Shown here piece by piece: positions 1-6,087 of a DNA stretch of 8,084 nt (position 1 is its first letter; every line of letters starts with the position of its first letter). A model generated the notes under the pieces. That model ran no database searches, was not told the DNA's origin, and worked only from the letters and a program-made list of their open reading frames with translations. This DNA is from JAIRTY01 sp050257395. GTDB taxonomy: Bacteria; Actinomycetota; Actinomycetes; Streptosporangiales; Streptosporangiaceae. Position numbers and translations under genes: made by a program. Location of the stretch: assembly GCA_050257395.1 (NCBI GenBank), contig JBLMWU010000023.1:1-8084 (forward strand), written 5' to 3'.

Positions 1-6
1 GGGCGC

Positions 7-17
7 GGGGGGGGGGG
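7..17. repeat. Homopolymer run of 11 G
   Basis: Eleven consecutive G residues lie near the window edge, followed within 20 bases by C-rich blocks (CCCCC twice). The G and C blocks could pair into an imperfect hairpin that ends an upstream transcript, or the run could form a G-quadruplex. No coding frame depends on it inside the window. Such runs are also a common place for sequencing or assembly length errors. Confidence 0.6.
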
Positions 18-71
18 CGGCTGCTCCGGCGGCCCCCACCCCCGGCTGTCCCGACGCCATGATCACGAAGC

Positions 72-88
72 CTCGCCCTGGGGGCGGG
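72..88. terminator. Small GC hairpin upstream of the ligase operon
   Basis: Bases 72-78 pair with 82-88 around a 3-base TGG loop (seven pairs, one of them T-G). There is no T tract after it. It could be the terminator of a gene to the left of the window or simply part of the leader. It lies upstream of the proposed start of the acyl-CoA synthetase and of the dyad at 105-120. Confidence 0.25.
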
Positions 89-104
89 TACGGCCTTAGG
101 GTTA

Positions 105-120
105 GTTACCCGCTCGTAAC
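105..120. promoter_or_regulatory. Dyad GTTACC-CGCT-CGTAAC, putative repressor operator
   Basis: Seen: GTTAC at 105-109 is the exact reverse complement of GTAAC at 116-120, with six bases between. It ends one base before the AGGAG ribosome binding site. A TANNNT hexamer (TAGGGT, 97-102) just upstream could be a -10 box, which would put the dyad on the transcription start. Known: TetR-family repressors of acyl-CoA and fatty-acid genes in actinobacteria often use short dyads of this size and position. Inferred: this is the operator of the ligase-lactonase operon. No regulator gene is in the window. Confidence 0.4.
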
Positions 121-125
121 AGGAG
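121..125 (+). promoter_or_regulatory. Ribosome binding site AGGAG that fixes the ligase start
   Basis: AGGAG lies five bases before the ATG at 131. This decides for 131 over the in-frame ATG at 59. The 24 extra residues from 59 are low-complexity, would overlap the operator-like dyad, and precede the point where family homology begins (MSFNLATML). Confidence 0.8.
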
Positions 126-130
126 TACGG

Positions 131-1654
131 ATGAGCTTCAACCTGGCCACCATGCTGCGCGAGTCCCGGAACGCCCGGCCGGACCACCCGCTGTGCCACA
201 TCAACGATCTGACCTTCAGCTATGCCCAGGTGGACGAGATCTCCGGCCGGGTCGCCACCGCCCTGCTGGGCACCGGCCTGCAGCGCGGCGACAAGGTCGC
301 CGTGCAGCTGCCGAACCTGCCGCAGTTCCTGTTCACCTACTTCGCCATCCTCAAGGCGGGGCTGGTGATGGTGCCGCTGAACCCGCTGCTGAAGTCCGCC
401 GAGGTGGAGTACCAGCTGACGGACTCCGAGTCGAAGCTGCTGATCACCTTCGAGATGTTCGCCCCCGCGGCGTTCGAGGGCGCGTTGCGCGCGGGCGGCA
501 TCCCGACCTACGTGGTGAACCTGCCGGGCAACGACCAGCGCCCCGAGGGCACGAAGCACTACGACGAGCTGTACTTCGCCGAGGACACCGGCGACATCGA
601 GCCCACCGACGCCGACGACACCGCGGTGATCATCTACACCAGCGGGACCACCGGCAAGCCCAAGGGCGCCGAGCTGACCCACTTCCAGCTCTACATGAAC
701 TGCACCGTGGCCGGCGAGCTGTTCGGCTTCCGCGACGACGACATCGGCACCGCGGTGCTGCCGATGTTCCACGTGTTCGGCCTGTCCAGCGTGCTCAACG
801 TGGCGGTGCGCTTCGCCGGCACCATCGTGCTGATCCCCCGGTTCGAGCTGGAGCCGGTGCTGGACGCGATCGAGCGGCACCGGTGCACGATCTTCTCCGG
901 CGTGCCGACCATGTACTACGCGCTGCTGCAGGGTGACACCGGCGGCCGGGACCTGTCGTCGCTGCGGGTGGGGGTGTCCGGCGGCGCGGCGATCCCGGGC
1001 GAGGTCATCCGCGCGTTCGAGGAGAAGTTCCCCGGCGTGGTGATCCTGGAGGGCTACGGCCTGTCCGAGACGGCCAGCACCACGACCTTCAACGTGAACG
1101 CGGAGCAGCGCAAGGTGCTGTCGATCGGCAAGCCGATCTGGGGCGTGGAGGTCCGGGTGGTGGACGAGCAGGACAAGCCGCTGCCGCCCGGCCCGGAGAA
1201 CATCGGCGAGATCGTCATCCGCGGCCACAACGTGATGAAGGGCTACTACGGCAAGCCCGCCGCGACCGCCGAGGCGTTCAAGGGCGCCTGGTTCCACACC
1301 GGCGACCTGGCCTACGCCGACGAGGACGGCTACTACTTCATCGTGGACCGCAAGAAGGACATGCTCATCCGCGGCGGGTACAACGTCTACCCGCGGGAGG
1401 TCGAGGAGGTCCTGTTCGCCCACCCGGCGGTCGCCGAGGCCGCCGTCATCGGCAAGCCCGACCCGCGGGTGGGTGAGGAGGTCCTCGCCTACGTGGTCGC
1501 CAAGCCGGGCGCGCAGGCCGACCCAGACGACATCATCGCCTACTCGAAGGAGCGGCTCGCCGCCTACAAGTACCCGCGCGAGGTGCGGGTGGTGGGCGAG
1601 CTGCCCAAAGGCCCGACCGGCAAGATCCTCAAGCGGGAGCTGAAACCCGAATGA
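131..1654 (+). CDS. Acyl-CoA synthetase (long-chain fatty acid/carboxylate CoA ligase, AMP-binding family)
   Basis: The 507-residue protein is a full-length ANL-superfamily CoA ligase. It adenylates a carboxylic acid with ATP and transfers the acyl group to CoA in the cytoplasm. Seen: the P-loop YTSGTTGKPKG at residues 169-179, YGLSET at 309-314, FHTGD ending at Asp392, the hinge DRKKD starting at Asp406, and the C-terminal PTGKIL with the catalytic Lys498. All key motifs are present and the length is normal. Its stop overlaps the next gene's start (ATGA, 1651-1654), so the two are probably translated together. The substrate cannot be read from sequence. The hydrolase partner suggests a hydroxy acid or another catabolic acid, and FadD-like is the safest label. 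Third codon positions are almost all G or C, typical of a native high-GC gene. Confidence 0.93.
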   Translation: MSFNLATMLRESRNARPDHPLCHINDLTFSYAQVDEISGRVATALLGTGLQRGDKVAVQLPNLPQFLFTYFAILKAGLVMVPLNPLLKSAEVEYQLTDSESKLLITFEMFAPAAFEGALRAGGIPTYVVNLPGNDQRPEGTKHYDELYFAEDTGDIEPTDADDTAVIIYTSGTTGKPKGAELTHFQLYMNCTVAGELFGFRDDDIGTAVLPMFHVFGLSSVLNVAVRFAGTIVLIPRFELEPVLDAIERHRCTIFSGVPTMYYALLQGDTGGRDLSSLRVGVSGGAAIPGEVIRAFEEKFPGVVILEGYGLSETASTTTFNVNAEQRKVLSIGKPIWGVEVRVVDEQDKPLPPGPENIGEIVIRGHNVMKGYYGKPAATAEAFKGAWFHTGDLAYADEDGYYFIVDRKKDMLIRGGYNVYPREVEEVLFAHPAVAEAAVIGKPDPRVGEEVLAYVVAKPGAQADPDDIIAYSKERLAAYKYPREVRVVGELPKGPTGKILKRELKPE

Positions 1655-2637
1655 CCCAGGTACCCACCGTCACCGGCGCCGTTGACACCGCGGACCTCGG
1701 CCGCACCTACATGCACGAGCACATCTTCGTGCTCACCCCGGACGTGCAGCAGAACTACCCCGCCGAGTGGGGCGGTGAGGACGAGCGGGTCGCGGACGCC
1801 GTCACGAAGCTGCGGGCGCTGGCCGCCCAGGGCGTCCGCACCGTCGTCGACCCCACCGTGGTGGGGCTGGGCCGCTACCTGCCGCGCATCCAGCGGGTGG
1901 CGGAGCAGGTGCCCGAGCTGAACATCGTCGTCGCCACCGGCCTGTACACCTACGACAGCGTCCCGTTCTTCTTCGAGCACCGCGGCCCGGCGCTGAACGC
2001 GGCGCTCGGCACCGAGGTGCCGGACCCGATGGTGGACATGTTCGTGGCCGACATCACCGAGGGCATCACCGGCACCGGCGTGCGGGCTGGCATGCTCAAG
2101 TGCGCCATCGACCACAACGGCATGACCCCGGGTGTCGAGCGGGTGATGCGCGCGGTGGCAAAGGCGCACCTGCAGACCGGGGTGCCGGTCACCGTGCACA
2201 CCCATCCCGGGCGGCGGACCGGGCTCGAGGTCAAGCGGGTGCTGTGCGACGAGGAGGGCGTCCCCCCCGGCCGGGTGGTGCTCGGCCACAGCGGCGACAC
2301 CACCGACTGCGACCACCTCGCGGAGCTGGCGGACGCCGGCTTCGTCCTGGGCATGGACCGGTTCGGCATCAACCTGGCGACCACGTTCGAGGCCCGGGCG
2401 GACACCCTGGTCGAGATGTGCCGCCGCGGCTACGCCGAGCGGATGGTGCTGTCCCAGGACGCGGCCTGCTACATCGACTGGATCGACCCCAACGTGCTGC
2501 CGTTCCTGCCGCAGTGGCACTACCTGCACATCCACGACGAGGTGCTGCCGTACGCACGCGAGCACGGGGTCACGGACGAGCAGATCGACGCCATGCTCAC
2601 CGGCAACCCCCGCCGCTTCTTCGAGGCAAAAGCGTAA
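1651..2637 (+). CDS. Phosphotriesterase-family metal hydrolase, probable lactonase (PLL-like)
   Basis: The 328-residue TIM-barrel protein belongs to the amidohydrolase superfamily, phosphotriesterase branch. Seen: the complete binuclear metal set, H22 and H24 (MHEH), a bridging Lys150 (GMLKCAID), H183 (VTVHTH), H213 (LGHSGDT) and D270 (LSQDA). GLYTYD places a tyrosine at 99 and GMDRFG places an arginine at 237. Known: phosphotriesterase-like lactonases carry a tyrosine and a DR(F/Y)G motif at these places, and their native role is lactone hydrolysis with promiscuous phosphotriesterase activity. Inferred: it opens a lactone to a hydroxy acid for the CoA ligase upstream. The ATG overlaps the ligase stop, with GGGAG 11 bases upstream inside the ligase gene. 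No signal peptide is seen, so it is cytoplasmic. Genuine phosphotriesterase activity or another carboxylic-ester substrate remains possible. Confidence 0.9.
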   Translation: MTQVPTVTGAVDTADLGRTYMHEHIFVLTPDVQQNYPAEWGGEDERVADAVTKLRALAAQGVRTVVDPTVVGLGRYLPRIQRVAEQVPELNIVVATGLYTYDSVPFFFEHRGPALNAALGTEVPDPMVDMFVADITEGITGTGVRAGMLKCAIDHNGMTPGVERVMRAVAKAHLQTGVPVTVHTHPGRRTGLEVKRVLCDEEGVPPGRVVLGHSGDTTDCDHLAELADAGFVLGMDRFGINLATTFEARADTLVEMCRRGYAERMVLSQDAACYIDWIDPNVLPFLPQWHYLHIHDEVLPYAREHGVTDEQIDAMLTGNPRRFFEAKA

Positions 2638-2649
2638 GGAGAGGGTGAA

Positions 2650-2673
2650 CGGGCTGGCGCCCTGGCCGGCCCG
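2650..2673. terminator. Bidirectional hairpin between convergent genes
   Basis: CGGGCTGGC (2650-2658) pairs with GCCGGCCCG (2665-2673): nine pairs with one T-G wobble and a 6-base loop. It lies in the 41-base gap between two genes that converge tail to tail, so it can serve both transcripts. No T tract follows, as is usual for high-GC actinobacterial terminators. On the minus-strand transcript the wobble becomes an A-C mismatch, so the stem is weaker in that direction. Confidence 0.6.
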
Positions 2674-2678
2674 CCCGC

Positions 2679-3965
2679 TCAGCTGCGGGCCGCCGCGGTG
2701 AGCGCGTCCGCGAACACCTCGGCGATCCGCCCGATCTCCTGCTCGGTGATCACGAACGGCGGGGAGACCTGCAGCGCCGTGCCGCCGACCAGCCGGGTGA
2801 TGACCCCGCGGTCGCGGACGTCGTTCACCAGCCGGGCGCCCAGTCCCGGGTCGGCGGCGCGGGCGTCCGCGGCGATCTCCACCCCGGCGAGCAGGCCGGT
2901 CCCGGCCCGGACCTCGCCCACCAGCGGCAGGTCAGCGAGCGGCGCGAGGATGCGGGCGAGCACCGGCTCCATCTCCTTAACCCGGCCGACCAGGCCCTCC
3001 CGCTCGATCAGGTCCAGGTTGACCAGCGCCACCGCGCAGGCGGTGGTGTGCCCGGAGTAGGTGTAGCCGTGCCGGAACCACTCGCCGGTGCCGCGCCAGA
3101 ACGGCTCGGCCACCCGCGGGCCCACGATGACCGCGCCGATCGGCGCGTAGCCGGAGGACAGGCCCTTGGCGCTGGTGATGATGTCCGGGTCGAGGCCGAA
3201 CCGGCCGCTGGCGAACCACTCGCCGGTGCGCCCGTACCCGGTGATCACCTCGTCGGAGATGTACAGCACGTCGTGCCGGCGGCAGATGTCCCGCACCTCG
3301 GCCAGGTAGCCGTCGGGCGGCGGGTACACCCCGCCAGCGCCGATGACCGGCTCGCAGAAGAAGGCGGCGACCCGGTCGGCGCCCAGCCCGGCGATGGCCT
3401 TGTCCAGGGCGGCCGGGTCGTCCCAGGCCACGTGCTCGACCATCTCGACCAGCGGCACCGCCGGGTCCCAGTTGGCCGGGATCCCGCCGAGGGTGGTGCC
3501 GTAGGCGTTCATGCCGTGGTACGCCTTGGCCCGGGAGACGGTGATCTGCTTGCCGGGCTGGCCGACCGCCCGCCAGTAGGCGCGGGCCAGCTTGGCCGCG
3601 GTGTCGACCGCGTCCGAGCCGCCGCCGGCGGTGAAGAACACCTTGGCGTCCGGCATCGGCGCGATATCGGACACCCGGCGGGCCAGCGCCTCCGCGGGTG
3701 CGCTGGTGAAGTCGCCGAAGGTCTGGAAGGCGGCCAGCTCGCGCATCTGCGCGGCCGCGGCGGCGGCGAGCTCGGTCCGGCCGTAGCCCACGTTCACGTA
3801 CCAGAGGCTGGCCAGGGCGTCGAGGTAGCTGCGGCCCTCGGAGTCGTGCACGGTGGAGCCCTCGCCCCCGGTGATCATCACCGTGTGACCGGCCACCGTG
3901 GCCATGTTCGCGAACGGGTTCCACAGCGCGGTCTCGCGCGGCGCGTCAGCTGCTCCTGACCCCAT
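2679..3965 (-). CDS. Class III aminotransferase (omega-transaminase, aspartate aminotransferase family fold)
   Basis: The 428-residue PLP enzyme is of normal length for the class III family, which moves an amino group between an amine or omega-amino acid and a keto acid. Seen, numbering from 3965: the N-terminal WNPFANM, the cofactor-phosphate region FTAGGGSDAVDTA, KAYHGMN, FCEPVIGAGG, D238 in DEVITGYGRTG (pairs with the PLP pyridine nitrogen) and K267 in SAKGLSSGYAPIG (Schiff-base lysine). The ATG at 3965 is preferred because a purine-rich GGAGAAGAGGG stretch precedes it. The in-frame TTG at 3998 would add 11 residues and overlap the promoter-like patch. The amine donor is unknown; beta-alanine-, taurine- or putrescine-type donors are all possible. 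It may be transcribed alone from 3987-4034, or read through from the DUF3037 gene 69 bases upstream. Confidence 0.9.
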   Translation of the reverse strand: MGSGAADAPRETALWNPFANMATVAGHTVMITGGEGSTVHDSEGRSYLDALASLWYVNVGYGRTELAAAAAAQMRELAAFQTFGDFTSAPAEALARRVSDIAPMPDAKVFFTAGGGSDAVDTAAKLARAYWRAVGQPGKQITVSRAKAYHGMNAYGTTLGGIPANWDPAVPLVEMVEHVAWDDPAALDKAIAGLGADRVAAFFCEPVIGAGGVYPPPDGYLAEVRDICRRHDVLYISDEVITGYGRTGEWFASGRFGLDPDIITSAKGLSSGYAPIGAVIVGPRVAEPFWRGTGEWFRHGYTYSGHTTACAVALVNLDLIEREGLVGRVKEMEPVLARILAPLADLPLVGEVRAGTGLLAGVEIAADARAADPGLGARLVNDVRDRGVITRLVGGTALQVSPPFVITEQEIGRIAEVFADALTAAARS

Positions 3966-3968
3966 TGA

Positions 3969-3979
3969 CCCTCTTCTCC
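3969..3979 (-). promoter_or_regulatory. Ribosome binding site region of the aminotransferase
   Basis: On the minus strand the 11 bases GGAGAAGAGGG end three bases before the ATG at 3965. GGAG sits 10 bases from the start codon and GAGGG only 3. Both spacings are off the optimum, but together they mark 3965 as the start rather than the TTG at 3998. Confidence 0.6.
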
Positions 3980-3986
3980 GTGATGG

Positions 3987-3998
3987 TTGCGTATGCAA
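3987..3998. promoter_or_regulatory. Near-palindrome TTGCGTATGCAA at the aminotransferase promoter
   Basis: Ten of 12 positions are symmetric (TTGC-GTAT-GCAA). It lies just downstream, in the minus direction, of the AT-rich patch 3999-4006, where TAAATT could be a -10 box. A protein bound here would cover the likely transcription start. The shape resembles operators of GntR- or LacI-type repressors, but no regulator in the window can be linked to it. Confidence 0.35.
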
Positions 3999-4006
3999 AA
4001 TTTATC
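3999..4006 (-). promoter_or_regulatory. Possible -10 element of the aminotransferase gene
   Basis: On the minus strand the sequence reads GATAAATT, the most AT-rich stretch in its surroundings, about 34 bases before the ATG at 3965. TAAATT fits the TANNNT pattern of actinobacterial -10 boxes. No convincing -35 box is seen upstream, where two GC-rich palindromes occur instead. Confidence 0.4.
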
Positions 4007-4008
4007 GT

Positions 4009-4018
4009 GCCGTACGGC
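4009..4018. promoter_or_regulatory. Perfect 10-base palindrome GCCGTACGGC
   Basis: This palindrome has no loop and sits immediately upstream, on the minus strand, of the AT-rich patch at 3999-4006, in the -35 region. Together with 3987-3998 it brackets the putative -10. It could be a second regulator site or a chance palindrome. Confidence 0.25.
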
Positions 4019-4021
4019 TTT

Positions 4022-4034
4022 CCCGCGCCGCGGG
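4022..4034 (-). terminator. GC palindrome right after the DUF3037 stop codon
   Basis: CCCGCG and CGCGGG flank a single central base. Read on the minus strand it begins directly after the TGA of the DUF3037 gene and can fold as a 5-pair stem with a 3-base loop. It may end the kinase/DUF3037 transcript before the aminotransferase promoter. There is no T tract. Confidence 0.35.
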
Positions 4035-4409
4035 TCAGGGCCTGACCATGAGGTCGAACAGGTGGCTGAGCTCGGCCTCCGGGTCGGCGGTGAGGCCGCT
4101 GTGCACCGGGCCGGGCTGCACGATGGTGCTGCGCGGGGAAGTGAGCCAGCGGAACCGCTCGCCGAGCGGCTGGCGGGCCAGCGGGCCGTGCGTGCAGGAC
4201 TGCTCGTAGGCGGTCAGCGCGGTCCGCACGGCACCGACGTCCACGTGCGGGTCCAGGGCCCGCAGCCGCGGCTCGTCGAGCTGGACCCGGGCGCACAGAT
4301 AGCGGAGCTGGTGGGAGTACAGGATCACGCCGGCGTTGATGGCCTCTCCCCGCTCGGGCCGGGGCACCACCCGGATCAGCGCGTACTCGAACACCTCGGT
4401 GCCGCTCAC
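4035..4409 (-). CDS. DUF3037 family protein, partner of the HipA-like kinase
   Basis: The 124-residue protein matches the DUF3037 family in length and pattern: N-terminal EVFEYALIRVVPRPERGEAIN, then NAGVILYS, LCARVQLD and a helical C-terminal part. Function is unknown. The GTG at 4409 is chosen because it overlaps the kinase stop (GTGA, 4406-4409) and gives the family's usual N-terminus; the frame is open further upstream, but that stretch only shadows the kinase gene. No signal peptide, membrane segment or metal motif is seen. Known: genes of this family are commonly found next to HipA-like kinases. Inferred: it works with the kinase as substrate, regulator or structural partner. There is no Shine-Dalgarno sequence, consistent with coupling to the gene before it. 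Confidence 0.85.
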   Translation of the reverse strand: MSGTEVFEYALIRVVPRPERGEAINAGVILYSHQLRYLCARVQLDEPRLRALDPHVDVGAVRTALTAYEQSCTHGPLARQPLGERFRWLTSPRSTIVQPGPVHSGLTADPEAELSHLFDLMVRP

Positions 4410-5125
4410 GTGCGGATCACGCCCTGGACCCGGGGGGCGCGCTCCAGCAGGTGCGCGACGTACGCGGGGCCGCCGTGGCCGCTGAACCATGCGCTGGGCA
4501 CCAGCCCGGTCACCTCCGTGAGCAGCGCCTCGGTGAGCTGGGGCGCCAGCTTCTCGTGTGCCTCCGCCAGCCGGGTCGCCCGGCCGGCCAGGACGTGCTC
4601 ACGCGCGTCGAACGGCCGGGCGGGGCTGGCCGACGGCCAGTTGTGGTGGAAGTACAGCGCGGCGCCGTGGTCGATGAGCCAGATGTCGCCGTGCCAGACC
4701 AGCAGGTTCGGGTTGCGCCAGGTGCGGTCGATGTTGTGCACGAGCGCGTCGAACCACAGCACCTCGCTGGCGAAGCCGGGGTCGGCTGACCAGCCGAGCG
4801 GGTCGAAGCCGGCCGAGCCCGGCAGGAAGTCCACCGCCAGGTTGAGGCCCTGGCTGGCCTTGAGCAGGTCCTGGATCTCCGGGTCAGGCTCACTCACCCC
4901 GATCCGCGGGTCGAGATCGGCGAGGGCCAGCTCAGGGGTGCGCAGCCCCAGCCGCCGCGCGAGCTCACCGCAGATGATCTCCGCGACCAGGGCCAGGCTG
5001 CCCTGCCCGGCACCCCGGAACTTCATCACGTAGGTGCCGAGATTGTCAGCCTCTACGATGGCCGGCAGCGAACCGCCCTCCCGCAGCGGGGCGACGTACC
5101 TGGTCACCGTGACCTGTTCCAGCAC
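4406..5125 (-). CDS. HipA-like protein kinase (compact HipA_2 type)
   Basis: The 239-residue kinase-like protein has HipA-family motifs: a nucleotide-binding Lys35 in TYVMKF followed by GAGQG, Glu49 and Glu54 in the next helix, HNIDRTWRNPNLL with catalytic Asp133 and Asn138/Asn140, and LIDHG with metal-binding Asp152. All catalytic residues appear intact. It is about half the length of E. coli HipA (around 440 residues) and lacks the N-terminal HipA subdomain. No HipB-like DNA-binding gene lies next to it. Known: HipA kinases phosphorylate proteins such as glutamyl-tRNA synthetase; targets of this short branch are not known to me. The GTG at 5125 matches the usual family start and sits 6 bases after a -10-like TAGCCT, suggesting a leaderless transcript. 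It overlaps the DUF3037 gene by four bases. Whether it is a toxin is open. Confidence 0.88.
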   Translation of the reverse strand: MLEQVTVTRYVAPLREGGSLPAIVEADNLGTYVMKFRGAGQGSLALVAEIICGELARRLGLRTPELALADLDPRIGVSEPDPEIQDLLKASQGLNLAVDFLPGSAGFDPLGWSADPGFASEVLWFDALVHNIDRTWRNPNLLVWHGDIWLIDHGAALYFHHNWPSASPARPFDAREHVLAGRATRLAEAHEKLAPQLTEALLTEVTGLVPSAWFSGHGGPAYVAHLLERAPRVQGVIRT

Positions 5126-5129
5126 GGCA

Positions 5130-5146
5130 GCAGGCTACCGGCCTGC
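5130..5146. promoter_or_regulatory. Inverted repeat GCAGGC-TACCG-GCCTGC over the kinase promoter
   Basis: Six-base arms (5130-5135 and 5141-5146) are exact reverse complements around a 5-base centre. The dyad covers the -10-like box of the HipA-like kinase (5132-5137), so a bound protein would block transcription. The sequence GGCCTGCC at 5140-5147 recurs at 5232-5239, in front of the divergent gene's ribosome binding site. Confidence 0.35.
5132..5137 (-). promoter_or_regulatory. -10 box TAGCCT for a leaderless kinase transcript
   Basis: On the minus strand TAGCCT is followed by exactly six bases and then the GTG at 5125. This is the spacing expected if transcription starts on the start codon. 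No Shine-Dalgarno sequence is present. No clear -35 box is seen. Confidence 0.45.
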
Positions 5147-5161
5147 CAGCGGACCGCTACC

Positions 5162-5177
5162 GCGATGCTGTGCGATG
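5162..5177. repeat. Direct repeat GCGATG with 10-base period
   Basis: GCGATG occurs at 5162-5167 and again at 5172-5177, one helical turn apart, in the middle of the divergent region between the kinase and the SCO6745-family gene. Such spacing suits a protein contacting one DNA face, but two 6-mers can recur by chance. Confidence 0.3.
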
Positions 5178-5242
5178 AGTTGGGCGGCGCGCTGTCGTCC
5201 AAGTGATCGTCAGTGCCCGCACGGGGCGCCGGGCCTGCCGCT

Positions 5243-5247
5243 AGGAG
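5243..5247 (+). promoter_or_regulatory. Ribosome binding site AGGAG of the SCO6745-family gene
   Basis: AGGAG is six bases before the ATG at 5254, an ideal spacing. It makes 5254 the start rather than the in-frame ATG at 5263. Confidence 0.8.
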
Positions 5248-5253
5248 CAGACG

Positions 5254-6072
5254 ATGAATTCGATGGCTCGCCGGATGTTCGAGCTCGTCGAGCCGATTGG
5301 TGTCATCCCTTACTCGGCCGACGAACCCAACGAGGCCATGTTCGCCCTGGGGTTCACCAACTACTGGGACACCTACTTCGCCGGACGGGCGGCGCCCCTG
5401 GGGCTCGCCACGGCGGAGGTGGTGGACGCGCTGTTCTACAGCTTCGCCCCCGGCGAAGTGGCTCGCCACATTCCGAAGGTGTGGCGCATCACCACGCCTG
5501 AAGCGGCGATCGCCGCTCGTCAGCGGGGCTGCGTGAAGGCGCTGCGGCGAATCCTCGGCGATCGCGTCGCCACTCCCGCCTTCGCCCGCGCCGCCGAACT
5601 GCTGATGAAGGCGGCGACCAGCGCCCCGTCCGAGGGCCGGCCCATGTACGCCGCGCTGCGCGCGATCCCGGCCCCCGACGACGTGGTGGCCCGCTTCTTT
5701 CACGCAGCCTCCCTGCTGCGCGAGCACCGTGGCGACGGGCACATCGCGGCCCTGATGGTCGAGGGTGTCGGCCGCCTTGAGGCTCACGTCCTGCTCGCCC
5801 TCGACATGGGCATGCCGGCGGAGAAGTTCGGGCGCATCCACCACCTCCCGCCAGCGCAAATCGCCGCCGTGATCGACGGGATGCGCGATCGCGGCCTGAT
5901 CGGGGATGACGGCTGGCTGAGCGAACCGGGCCGCGCCGTCAAACAGCGGGTCGAGGCGCTCACCGACGACCTCGCGGCGAGGCCTTACGAGAGTCTCGAC
6001 CCGGACGAGCTCGATGAGCTCATGGCCACCCTCGAGCCGCTCGCCACGCTGCTGCTCGCTGCCCAGGACTAG
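5254..6072 (+). CDS. SCO6745-family protein with C-terminal winged-helix-like region
   Basis: The 272-residue protein is recognisable as a member of the actinobacterial family named after Streptomyces coelicolor SCO6745, through the conserved core NYWDTYFAGRAAPLG (residues about 36-50), the following ALFYSFAPGEVARHIPKVW and a helical middle part. Residues about 190-240, from LPPAQIAAVIDGMRDRGLI to GWLSEPGRAVKQ, have the pattern of a MarR-like winged helix. The family's biochemical role is not established; DNA binding is an inference. It is transcribed away from the HipA-like kinase across 128 bases, so it might control that promoter, but it could equally be unrelated. Codon use is somewhat less G/C-biased at the third position than in the ligase gene (a hand count of the first 35 codons gives about six A/T endings). 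Confidence 0.8.
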   Translation: MNSMARRMFELVEPIGVIPYSADEPNEAMFALGFTNYWDTYFAGRAAPLGLATAEVVDALFYSFAPGEVARHIPKVWRITTPEAAIAARQRGCVKALRRILGDRVATPAFARAAELLMKAATSAPSEGRPMYAALRAIPAPDDVVARFFHAASLLREHRGDGHIAALMVEGVGRLEAHVLLALDMGMPAEKFGRIHHLPPAQIAAVIDGMRDRGLIGDDGWLSEPGRAVKQRVEALTDDLAARPYESLDPDELDELMATLEPLATLLLAAQD

Positions 6073-6075
6073 GAC

Positions 6076-6085
6076 GAAGGCCTTC
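6076..6085. repeat. Perfect palindrome GAAGGCCTTC after the SCO6745-family stop
   Basis: This ten-base perfect palindrome starts three bases after the TAG stop and directly precedes the branched hairpin at 6088-6118. It may add to transcript end formation or be incidental. Confidence 0.3.
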
Positions 6086-6087
6086 TG

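Noticed and set aside
59..130. N-terminal extension of the acyl-CoA synthetase from the ATG at 59
   Set aside because: The ATG at 131 has an ideal AGGAG; the extra 24 residues are not family-like and overlap the leader dyad.
1564..2565. Long minus-strand frame of 333 codons opposite the lactonase-like gene
   Set aside because: It mirrors a gene with an intact metal site; its His/Val/Gly-rich product has no recognisable motif and is a high-GC antisense shadow.
3048..3959. Plus-strand frame of 303 codons opposite the aminotransferase
   Set aside because: The opposite strand carries the complete PLP motifs; this frame is a low-complexity shadow.
3987..5033. Plus-strand frame of 348 codons across the kinase/DUF3037 pair
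   Set aside because: It spans two genes on the other strand that have recognised families and a GTGA overlap; its product is Ser/Arg/Gly-rich without motifs.
5104..5859. Minus-strand frame of 251 codons opposite the SCO6745-family gene
   Set aside because: The plus-strand gene has a good ribosome binding site and family core; this frame also runs through the divergent promoter region.
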